A program made the translations under genes and the position numbers. The notes beneath the pieces are model-generated. The model was not told where the DNA came from. It searched no databases and worked only from the letters and a program-made list of their open reading frames with translations. From CAYSND01 sp964642235 (GTDB lineage: Bacteria > Bacteroidota > Bacteroidia > Bacteroidales > UBA932), in the NCBI GenBank assembly GCA_964642235.1, contig CAZXOP010000049.1, forward strand, positions 1 to 12,615: 12,615 bases of DNA, in the 5' to 3' direction. This document shows, piece after piece, positions 1 to 6,167 of the stretch; the first letter of the stretch is position 1, and each line of letters starts with the position of its first letter.

Positions 1-2
1 AA

Positions 3-1289
3 GAGCTTTTGATTACTTGGCTCCCTTTGCAGATTAATAATATTTTTAATAACATTTCAGTCTCTGTCAGCAGTATAGAGGAGTACCCGACATATAATTC
101 TTATCTATTGGATATCCGCTACTGCGGTAACCATGTCCGTAATTTCGATTACACATATTGGGGTGGGCAGGACTGGTCAAATATAGTAGCAGCAAAAGAT
201 GGATTAGGTATTGTGGAGATAGCAAAAAACCAACTGTCGAGTACAATACGAATTAAAGCAGAGTATCTTTTCGAAGGGGAGACCAATGTCGATTTAGAGT
301 TGAGGGAGGTAATGGAGAAGGTACCGGAGGTATCATATAGGAATAGCTATCTTACTATAAACTCTACCCCACAGAAGGGGAATAATATGGTAACTGAGTC
401 CACAGCTACTGTAGCCGTTAAGCCCAATACGGTTGAGAATAAAATTAACGAGACACATCTTACCCTCGTGGAGAGTAATGAGAGATATGAGACAGTGATG
501 GAGAAGATTATAAAAGCTATTAAAGTCCGTAATTACCCCTCTGTCGAGAATCTCTTTACAGTAGATGGGTTTGGTGTTTTTAAGGAGCTTCTTCAGTATG
601 GTAATGCCAAAATATTAAAGGATGTGGAGTTAAAATATTTTCAATTCTTAGATAATGTGGTATGTCGTTCGGTGCCGATGAGTTTTAATTTCAAGACCAA
701 TAACAGGGTCTTCTTAGAAGATGTTGTATTTTATTTTGACCGGCAGGGGAAGGTCTGTAATGTTGCTTTCGGATTAGATAAGAAAGCAATAGAAGATATA
801 GCCTCAAATGAGATGTGGAATGAGGTAATAAGGATGCAACTTATTAATTTTATGGAGAATTATAAGACTGCTTACTCCCTTAAAAGGTTAGATTATATAG
901 AGAAAATTTTCTCTGATGATGCCCTTATTATAACCGGCAGAGTAACTAAAGTAGCCAATATCTCTGAGTCTCAGTTTTTTAATAATAAGATAGTCCGGTA
1001 TAACAGACAGACCAAAGAGCAGTATCTGAAAAAACTGAAATATTCTTTTGCAGGGAATGAGTATATAAATTTACGCTTTGCCGATAATACCGTTAAGCAG
1101 TCAGGGAAATCTCCGCAAGTATTCGGAATCCAGATAAAGCAGGATTATTTTTCGTCGAGTTACGGGGATAGTGGTTATCTCTTTTTGTTGATTGATTTTA
1201 CGAATATAGAGGCACCGCAAATCCATGTTCGTACTTGGCAGCCAGAGAAAAATCCTGATGGTTCTATTTATGGTCTGACCGATTTTTAG
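3..1289 (+). CDS. Conserved Bacteroidales hypothetical protein, probable two NTF2-like domains, 5' partial
   Basis: Function unknown. The frame is open to the left window edge (GAG CTT before a TTG at 9), so the true start lies outside and the visible 426-428 residues are the C-terminal part. From the TTG at 9, roughly residues 1-115 form a beta-rich block containing RNFDYTYWGGQDWSN and IRIKAEYLFEGE; a low-complexity Thr/Asn linker follows; residues about 155-265 and 275-420 look like two alpha+beta NTF2-like units, the second ending in IHVRTWQPE and IYGLTDF. I recall this tail from uncharacterised Bacteroidales proteins, sometimes with an N-terminal LPP20-like region, but cannot verify it. 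It lies 52 bases before the DGR target gene in the same direction. A promoter-like box between them suggests separate transcription, though a shared envelope role is possible. No membrane segment is visible in this part. Confidence 0.7.
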   Translation, partial: ELLITWLPLQINNIFNNISVSVSSIEEYPTYNSYLLDIRYCGNHVRNFDYTYWGGQDWSNIVAAKDGLGIVEIAKNQLSSTIRIKAEYLFEGETNVDLELREVMEKVPEVSYRNSYLTINSTPQKGNNMVTESTATVAVKPNTVENKINETHLTLVESNERYETVMEKIIKAIKVRNYPSVENLFTVDGFGVFKELLQYGNAKILKDVELKYFQFLDNVVCRSVPMSFNFKTNNRVFLEDVVFYFDRQGKVCNVAFGLDKKAIEDIASNEMWNEVIRMQLINFMENYKTAYSLKRLDYIEKIFSDDALIITGRVTKVANISESQFFNNKIVRYNRQTKEQYLKKLKYSFAGNEYINLRFADNTVKQSGKSPQVFGIQIKQDYFSSSYGDSGYLFLLIDFTNIEAPQIHVRTWQPEKNPDGSIYGLTDF

Positions 1290-1311
1290 TATCGGTGTTT
1301 AAAAGTCTTTT

Positions 1312-1319
1312 TATCTTTG
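1312..1319 (+). promoter_or_regulatory. Candidate Bacteroidota -7 promoter box (TATCTTTG)
   Basis: TATCTTTG matches the TAnnTTTG consensus of the primary sigma factor of Bacteroidota. It lies 22 bases before the ATG of the DGR target gene and would put the transcript start near 1325, giving a short leader. No good TTTG -33 box is visible about 20 bases upstream, so the call rests on the -7 match and its position in a 52-base gap. If real, the target gene, and perhaps the whole DGR, has its own promoter. Confidence 0.5.
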
Positions 1320-1341
1320 TATATAATTTAAGAGTTAATTT

Positions 1342-3480
1342 ATGAAGAGGCTTCTTTTTTTAAGTTTAATATTCTCTTTATTTAGCATTTCTGCTTTTGG
1401 GGATATAGCAGTCAAGTCATTCAGGAAATTGGAGAATGATATGGATGCACGAGTTGGTAGTACGGTTATCAAGGATTTTAATGGCGACCCGAGTGCGATA
1501 ATCAAAGTAGTAACCACACAGATAGGATTTAGTTTCGATGCAGGACAGGTAGGGATAGTAAAGACGGTCAATAACCCATCTGAGATATGGGTTTATATCC
1601 CTTATGGGGCGAAGAGGCTGACTATCTCTCATCCTCAGTTAGGACTCCTTAGGGATTACATCTTCCCTGTGCCTATAGAGAAGGCTACCGTTTATGAGAT
1701 GGTTCTCATAACTGGTAAGGTAGAGACTGTGGTAGTAGAGGAGGAGATAGCGAGTCAATGGTTAGTTATATCCCCCACACCTGATGATGCTGCGATTTAT
1801 ATAGATGATATTTATATTAAGAACGGGGCTTATCAGGTTAAACAGAAGCCTGGCAGCTATACCTACAGAGTGGAGTCTCCGATGTATCATTCGGAAGGAG
1901 GAAAGATAGAGGTAAAGGATAAAAAGGTAGAGTTGTCGGTAAATCTTAAGCCTGCTTTTGGGTATTTTAATATTACCTCTACTCCCGAATCCGGAGCAAC
2001 TATAATCATAGATGGTAAATCGGTATCAGGTGTTACACCATTTAAGAGTGACAGGATAATGAGTGGCGAGCATACGATACAGGTTATGAAGGAGATGTAT
2101 CAGCCCTCATTTCAGAAGGTAACTTTAACAGATGGTCAGACCCTTCCCGTTAACTTCATATTAGTTCCTAATTTTGGAGAGGTTACTGTCACTGCCCCTA
2201 ATGGAACGACTATCCTAATGAATAACCAACAGAAAGGGACGAGTACATGGAGAGGTCGCTTGTTACCGGGAGTCTATTCTTTCGAGGGTGTTCTTAAAAG
2301 CCATAGAGCGGATAAGAGGGATATGGAGGTGTCTGCAGGGGAGAAGTACGATGTTACACTCTCACCTACTCCTATTTATGGTTCCTTGGATATAATGACA
2401 GAGCCACACGGGGCTACTGTTACAGTAGATGGGAAAAATTATGGTACCACTCCTACTACCATCTCTAAACTCTTAATAGGGGATTACACTGTAAACCTCA
2501 CAAAGAGTGGTTATTCAACTATAAATAGGCAGGTAACAATAATGGAGAACAGAAGTGCAGAGGTAAATGAGAGGATGGAGAATGGTAAAAATGTAACGAT
2601 TACCTCTACTCCTGAGGGGGTTAATCTCTATATAGATAATGTCTCTGTCGGTACTACTCCATATAGTGGGCATTTACTATTCGGTACTCATATATTAGGG
2701 ATTGAGAAAGATGGTAAAAAGTCAGAGCGAAGAGTGGAGATACAAATGAGTGGAGGGGAGACAGATTTTGTATTGGACTTTGGTCCGACTAAGTATTTCG
2801 AAACAGTTAATGGCGTTAAATTTGGGATGGTAGAGGTTAAGGGAGGAACTTTTATGATGGGTAGCCCTTCTAATGAATCAGGTCGCGATAATGATGAGGT
2901 ACAGCATCAAGTAACACTTAAAAGCTTTATTATGGGAACCCATGAGGTTACTCAAGGATTATGGAAGGCGGTGATGGGTAATAATCCAAGTAACTTTAAT
3001 GGTGATAATCTTCCGGTAGAGAGTGTGAGTTGGAACAATGTGCAGGAGTTCATCAAGAAACTTAATCAGTTAACGGGTAAAAAGTATAGGCTTCCGACAG
3101 AAGCAGAGTGGGAGTATGCATGTAGGGGGGGAAGCACTACAGCGTATTGTTTTGGGGATAATAGTAATAGTTTAGGGGACTATGCTTGGTATGATAATAA
3201 TTCAGGAAATAGAACACATGAAGTAGGGACTAAGAAGCCTAATGCTTGGGGTCTTTATGATATGCATGGTAATGTATTGGAGTGGTGTAATGATTGGGAA
3301 GCTGATTACCCCACTACCCCACAGAAAGATCCCACAGGTCCTTCATCGGGGTCCAACCGCGTTTTTCGTGGCGGCGGCTGGTACGGCAGCGCTCAGGGCT
3401 GTCGATCGGCGTTTCGGAACCGCAACGACCCTGACTACAGGGGCAACTATTTGGGCTTCCGCATCGCCCTTTCCCTTTAG
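1342..3480 (+). CDS. DGR target protein: secreted PEGA-repeat / SUMF1 (C-type lectin fold) variable protein
   Basis: This is the protein diversified by the retroelement, probably a surface or periplasmic binding protein. Residues 1-20 form a Sec signal peptide (KR, hydrophobic core, SAFG before D21) without a lipobox Cys. Residues 21-135 are a beta-rich domain. Five PEGA-like repeats follow at about 139-204, 207-276, 277-344, 345-415 and 416-482, marked by TP/EP-GA-hVDG and G-Y-h patterns. Residues 494-710 are an FGE-sulfatase/SUMF1 domain: GGTFMMGS, EVTQGLW, YRLPTEAEWEYACRGG, GLYDMHGNVLEWC, RGGGW, GFRIAL. The first cysteine of the formylglycine-generating enzyme pair is missing (GWYGSAQGCRS), so it is a lectin-fold scaffold rather than an enzyme. 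Codons from 3349 to the stop are the VR. Variable residues versus the template are 675, 679, 681-683, 686, 691, 694, 696, 699, 701 and 703. The ATG at 1342 is chosen because the signal peptide begins there. Confidence 0.93.
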   Translation: MKRLLFLSLIFSLFSISAFGDIAVKSFRKLENDMDARVGSTVIKDFNGDPSAIIKVVTTQIGFSFDAGQVGIVKTVNNPSEIWVYIPYGAKRLTISHPQLGLLRDYIFPVPIEKATVYEMVLITGKVETVVVEEEIASQWLVISPTPDDAAIYIDDIYIKNGAYQVKQKPGSYTYRVESPMYHSEGGKIEVKDKKVELSVNLKPAFGYFNITSTPESGATIIIDGKSVSGVTPFKSDRIMSGEHTIQVMKEMYQPSFQKVTLTDGQTLPVNFILVPNFGEVTVTAPNGTTILMNNQQKGTSTWRGRLLPGVYSFEGVLKSHRADKRDMEVSAGEKYDVTLSPTPIYGSLDIMTEPHGATVTVDGKNYGTTPTTISKLLIGDYTVNLTKSGYSTINRQVTIMENRSAEVNERMENGKNVTITSTPEGVNLYIDNVSVGTTPYSGHLLFGTHILGIEKDGKKSERRVEIQMSGGETDFVLDFGPTKYFETVNGVKFGMVEVKGGTFMMGSPSNESGRDNDEVQHQVTLKSFIMGTHEVTQGLWKAVMGNNPSNFNGDNLPVESVSWNNVQEFIKKLNQLTGKKYRLPTEAEWEYACRGGSTTAYCFGDNSNSLGDYAWYDNNSGNRTHEVGTKKPNAWGLYDMHGNVLEWCNDWEADYPTTPQKDPTGPSSGSNRVFRGGGWYGSAQGCRSAFRNRNDPDYRGNYLGFRIALSL
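3349..3480 (+). repeat. DGR variable repeat (VR)
   Basis: This 132-base segment is the 3' end of the target gene, including its TAG stop. It aligns without gaps to 5049-5180. Differences are at 3364, 3365, 3376, 3382, 3385, 3386, 3389, 3397, 3398, 3412, 3413, 3421, 3422, 3427, 3436, 3442, 3443 and 3448. In each case the template has A; the VR has G ten times, T seven times and C once. The last 32 bases (3449-3480) are identical, GC-rich, and the likely initiation-of-mutagenic-homing (IMH) segment. The left border could extend to 3346, adding two more A-site differences, but identity is unbroken only from 3349. Confidence 0.97.
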
Positions 3481-3504
3481 TTCACTATAGTTTGAGCTAA
3501 GAGA

Positions 3505-3579
3505 GCCGTTCCCGATAAGTAACGAAGCAATGTAGTGGAGCGGAGCGAACGGAATAGCGAGTGGAGAAGAGGGAACGGC
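3505..3579 (+). other. GC-rich inverted repeat downstream of the VR
   Basis: GCCGTTCCC at 3505-3513 is perfectly complementary to GGGAACGGC at 3571-3579, with 57 bases between. A second GAACGG at 3547-3552 could pair with CCGTTC at 3506-3511 instead, so two folds compete. The block is G+A-rich and GC-rich against an AT-rich background. It starts 25 bases after the VR. In phage BPP-1 a hairpin/cruciform just after the VR promotes homing; this may be an analogue, a REP-like element, or a transcript-processing or attenuation structure between target and accessory gene. There is no T-run after it, so a simple terminator is unlikely. Confidence 0.5.
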
Positions 3580-3607
3580 AGAGTTTAATTTGACAAGATT
3601 ATAGAAT

Positions 3608-4039
3608 ATGCAAATACAAATATTTAATATTCCCACTACAGATAGTGGCAGGAGTTTAGTGGAACTGAATAATTTCTTGTCAACACACAAGATTCTTGAG
3701 ATAGAGCAGAAATTTTTTCAGAATTGTAATGGGGGGTGTTGGTCTTTTTGTGTAAGATATTTACCTACAGTTTCACTTCCCCCAAAAGATAAAATAGATT
3801 ATAAACAACTTCTTACAGAAACAGAGTTTTTAGTTTTTTCTAAACTTCGAGAGATTAGAAAAAAGATAGCCACAATAGACGCTGTACCTGCCTATGCTGT
3901 TTTTACAGACGAAGAGTTGGCCAATATTGTTAAACTACCTACAATAGATGTAAAAAGTCTCACTACAATTAAAGGAATTGGGGAGAAAAAAGTGGAAAAA
4001 TATGGACATCAATTGATTGAATTATTCCAAAAAGCGTAG
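3608..4039 (+). CDS. DGR accessory protein with HRDC domain
   Basis: This is a 143-residue protein. Residues 1-60 are a small alpha/beta N-terminal part (NNFLSTHKILEIEQKF, CWSFCVRYLP). Residues about 66-143 match the HRDC (helicase and RNase D C-terminal) fold, a nucleic-acid-binding helical domain: FSKLREIRKKIA, VPAYAVFTDEELANI and the hairpin-like TIKGIGEKKVEKYG at 120-133. It sits where Avd, the partner that binds reverse transcriptase and RNA, is found in BPP-1-like DGRs; no Avd-like gene exists here. HRDC-domain accessory proteins are known from DGR surveys. The inferred role is binding the template RNA or cDNA to help priming or homing. The stop is three bases before the reverse transcriptase start, so the two are surely co-transcribed. 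A weak promoter-like TTAATTTG lies at 3585-3592. Codon use is more AT-rich than in the target gene. Confidence 0.88.
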   Translation: MQIQIFNIPTTDSGRSLVELNNFLSTHKILEIEQKFFQNCNGGCWSFCVRYLPTVSLPPKDKIDYKQLLTETEFLVFSKLREIRKKIATIDAVPAYAVFTDEELANIVKLPTIDVKSLTTIKGIGEKKVEKYGHQLIELFQKA

Positions 4040-4042
4040 AAT

Positions 4043-5044
4043 ATGGGCAAAAGAGTGGGATTTTTAATGGAGTCTATAGCAGACCCTGATAATCTTCGCC
4101 TTGCATTTTGGAAAGCTCAAAAAGGGAAAAGGTATAAACAAGAAGTAAGGGAGTACAGTAGTCAGTTAGATAAAAATCTAATATTACTAAGAAATGCTTT
4201 ATTGGATGGCAATGTAGATGTTGGTAATTATCACTACTTTACCATCTATGATCCTAAGGAGAGAATAATATGCGCGGCATCATTTCAGGAGAGGGTGCTT
4301 CATCATGCCATTATGAATGTTTGCCATCAATATTTTGAGAGGTGGCAGATTTTTGACAGTTATGCTACACGTATAGGCAAAGGACAGTATGCTGCTCTTG
4401 AGAGAGCTAAATCATTTACTCATAAATTTAAGTGGTTTTGCAAATTAGATGTAAGGAAGTATTTTGATACTATTGACCATATAGTTCTTTATGATAAATT
4501 GCAGAGTAAGTTTAAAGATGATAGATTACTATTTCTTTTCTCTAAAATTATAAAAAGCTATAGTACAACTACATTGAAGGGGTTACCAATAGGAAACTTG
4601 ACAAGTCAATATTTTGCGAATTTTTATTTAAGTTTTGCAGATAGATTTATAAAGGAGTCACTCAAGGCCAAAGCTTATGTTAGGTATATGGATGATATGG
4701 TGATTTGGGGAGATGATAAGGGTGAATTAATTCAGATAACTAAGCATTTTGAAGAGTTCATTAAAACTACACTCCATTTAGAGCTAAAGCCTATATGTCT
4801 TAATAATGTAAGTAATGGATTGCCATTTTTAGGATATGTTTTATTCCCTGAAAATATAAGATTAAACAAAGTGAGTAGGAAAAGATTTATTAATAAGATG
4901 AATAATTATAATAGTAATTTACAAAAAGAAAAGTGGTCTCAAGCAGATTATGCAAATCATGTGACACCACTTATATCCTTTACACAATATGCTAATTCAT
5001 ATAATCTAAGGAAGCAAATAATGTGTAAGATGGAGGTAGGTTGA
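4043..5044 (+). CDS. DGR reverse transcriptase
   Basis: This RNA-directed DNA polymerase copies the template repeat RNA into cDNA with errors opposite adenine. It has 333 residues, within the normal DGR range, and consists almost wholly of the RT domain without maturase, endonuclease or RNase H domains. Visible motifs are YDPKERIICAASFQERVLHHAI (70-91), catalytic D136 in KLDVRKYFDTIDH, IGNLTSQ at 183-189 and YMDD at 215-218 (D217, D218 complete the metal-binding triad), then GLPFLGYVL. The IG..(T)SQ form of motif 4, instead of QG...SP of group II intron enzymes, is characteristic of DGR reverse transcriptases and fits relaxed fidelity at A. The catalytic residues are all present, so the element looks active. 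The template repeat begins four bases after the TGA stop. There is no RBS-like AGGAGG, as usual in Bacteroidota. Confidence 0.96.
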   Translation: MGKRVGFLMESIADPDNLRLAFWKAQKGKRYKQEVREYSSQLDKNLILLRNALLDGNVDVGNYHYFTIYDPKERIICAASFQERVLHHAIMNVCHQYFERWQIFDSYATRIGKGQYAALERAKSFTHKFKWFCKLDVRKYFDTIDHIVLYDKLQSKFKDDRLLFLFSKIIKSYSTTTLKGLPIGNLTSQYFANFYLSFADRFIKESLKAKAYVRYMDDMVIWGDDKGELIQITKHFEEFIKTTLHLELKPICLNNVSNGLPFLGYVLFPENIRLNKVSRKRFINKMNNYNSNLQKEKWSQADYANHVTPLISFTQYANSYNLRKQIMCKMEVG

Positions 5045-5048
5045 TTAA

Positions 5049-5180
5049 GGGTCCAACCGCGTTAATCGTGGCGGCAGCTGGAACAACAACGCTCAGAACT
5101 GTCGATCGGCGAATCGGAACAACAACAACCCTGACAACAGGAACAACAATTTGGGCTTCCGCATCGCCCTTTCCCTTTAG
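5049..5180 (+). repeat. DGR template repeat (TR)
   Basis: This is the invariant donor copy of the VR, non-coding here; the reading-frame equivalent of the VR would give Asn-rich codons. It holds 37 adenines from 5051 onward, mostly in 15 AAC/AAT codons plus one AGC. Eighteen of them are replaced in the VR, and no non-A base differs. AAY codons give wide amino acid choice with no stop codon possible, the usual DGR template design. Position is directly after the reverse transcriptase gene (order target, accessory, RT, TR), so the TR RNA is probably part of, or processed from, the RT transcript. Its GC-rich 3' third (5151-5180) matches the VR perfectly and divergence begins at 5181. Confidence 0.97.
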
Positions 5181-5215
5181 CTCAAAACATCCAAAGGATA
5201 TTGGATATAGTGAAC

Positions 5216-5285
5216 CGACCTATTTCCTCACCTTTTCGAGGTGGAATATTTTTATCACAACACTTTATTAGTAGCCAATAGGTCG
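5216..5285. terminator. Inverted repeat between converging DGR and 5290-5850 gene
   Basis: CGACCTATT at 5216-5224 pairs perfectly with AATAGGTCG at 5277-5285. Inside lies a smaller stem (CACC 5229-5232 with GGTG 5240-5243). The structure follows the TR by 36 bases and ends five bases before the stop codon of the minus-strand gene, so it could end both converging transcripts. It could instead be the 3' part of the functional TR RNA. There is no clear T-run after either arm and the loop is long (52 bases), so an ordinary intrinsic terminator is uncertain. Confidence 0.35.
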
Positions 5286-5289
5286 AAAG

Positions 5290-5850
5290 TTAAGTGTTTT
5301 TTGAGAAAACACGTAGTTCCCATTCACATATAGATTCTTCTCTTTGCTCTGCCTGTTCTTTTATAATTCCTACTATCCTTCGATATTCATTTATGTCGTT
5401 AAGTTTAGTCCATGCGCTTGATTCTCCAATTTCTCGGAGTACAGTTCTATCAATAGGACACATAGGTGGTTCTTGGATAAGATCTATGCACCAAAGATGT
5501 TTTAGGAAGACACTAATGCTTTTTTGTGCGTGAGCAATTCTAAAACCAGGGTCATCGGTAAAGTTCTTGTGCTGGAAGTATGGATAAAATTTTTCGTTCA
5601 TTATTCTTTGGAATTCAATAATATCCTTTATGTATTCTTCAAGAGTTTGGGGCTGTATGTATTTTGGATATATTATATCTTTCAAATACTCTTTCCAAAA
5701 ATCTTTAAATTCTTTTTTTTGCTTTTTACTTATTTTATCAGAATAAGCGCTAGAGCGACAGACAGAGGAATTAATACCGCTTAATACACAAGTTTTAATG
5801 TGATATTTTATAATAAATTTCTTTTTTCCCTCTTCAATTTTATTTTCCAT
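5290..5850 (-). CDS. Uncharacterised 186-residue cytoplasmic protein
   Basis: Function unknown. There is no signal peptide or membrane segment. The N-terminus is Lys-rich (residues 1-50), followed by amphipathic helices. The best-conserved-looking blocks are DDPGFRIAHAQKSISVFLKHLWC (99-121), PPMCPIDRTVL (128-138) and WTKLNDINEYRRIV (147-160). I recall the His-Ala-Gln-Lys ... Lys-His-Leu-Trp and Cys-Pro-(I/F)-Asp-Arg pattern from scattered bacterial hypothetical proteins in accessory regions, but know no activity. It converges on the DGR and is separated from it by an inverted repeat. The sequence is AT-rich with long A/T runs around the start, suggesting a horizontally acquired gene. The ATG at 5850 is the first in frame after an AT-rich leader. 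It could be a standalone accessory or defence-type gene; nothing links it directly to the DGR. Confidence 0.65.
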   Translation of the reverse strand: MENKIEEGKKKFIIKYHIKTCVLSGINSSVCRSSAYSDKISKKQKKEFKDFWKEYLKDIIYPKYIQPQTLEEYIKDIIEFQRIMNEKFYPYFQHKNFTDDPGFRIAHAQKSISVFLKHLWCIDLIQEPPMCPIDRTVLREIGESSAWTKLNDINEYRRIVGIIKEQAEQREESICEWELRVFSKNT

Positions 5851-6167
5851 AATATCTTAATTTTTTTACAATATACTCATTTTTTTAATAATAAAAAATA
5901 AAATATTTATATGTTAATGAAACATCTTTAACTCTTTTGTTTACAATTATTATCCATATAGTCATTGTGTGGGATGAAAGTGTGTATATAGGTTAATGGG
6001 TACTACAATGATTATTTTATTTGGTATGATTAAAGTAAGTTGGTGAATACTGTTGTTAATAACGAAAAAAAATAGAAATTAGATTAATATTGTTAAATTT
6101 GTAAAGAACAATAGTTTGCACCTTTAGGAACAAAGAATAATAGTTAAATTTTTTATAAATAATAAAC
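5851..6167. other. AT-rich intergenic region between diverging genes
   Basis: These 317 bases lie between the starts of two divergently transcribed genes and hold no plausible ORF. They must contain both promoters. On the plus strand TAAATTTG at 6094-6101 fits the Bacteroidota -7 box. On the minus strand only a weak TATATTG-like stretch near 5869-5875 is seen. There are many A/T runs and no strong hairpin or repeat. Confidence 0.5.
6094..6101 (+). promoter_or_regulatory. Candidate -7 promoter box (TAAATTTG)
   Basis: TAAATTTG fits TAnnTTTG and lies 66 bases before the ATG at 6168. No clear TTTG -33 box is present, and in such AT-rich DNA a chance match is quite possible. Confidence 0.3.

Noticed and set aside
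2822..3480. Active formylglycine-generating enzyme (sulfatase maturation)
   Set aside because: The fold matches SUMF1, but one cysteine of the catalytic pair is missing and the corresponding region is hypervariable, so a binding role fits better.
3343..3690. 115-codon ORF on the minus strand over the VR end and the HRDC start
   Set aside because: It is antisense to two well-supported genes and the hairpin; no family match.
4043..5180. Retron or group II intron instead of a DGR
   Set aside because: No maturase or intron domains, no msr/msd-type inverted repeat before the RT, and the A-only TR/VR difference is specific for a DGR.
5041..5271. 76-codon ORF over the TR, resembling an 82-codon ORF at 3242-3490
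   Set aside because: Both are alternate-frame readings of the TR and VR; their likeness comes from the DNA repeat. The TR is a non-coding template.
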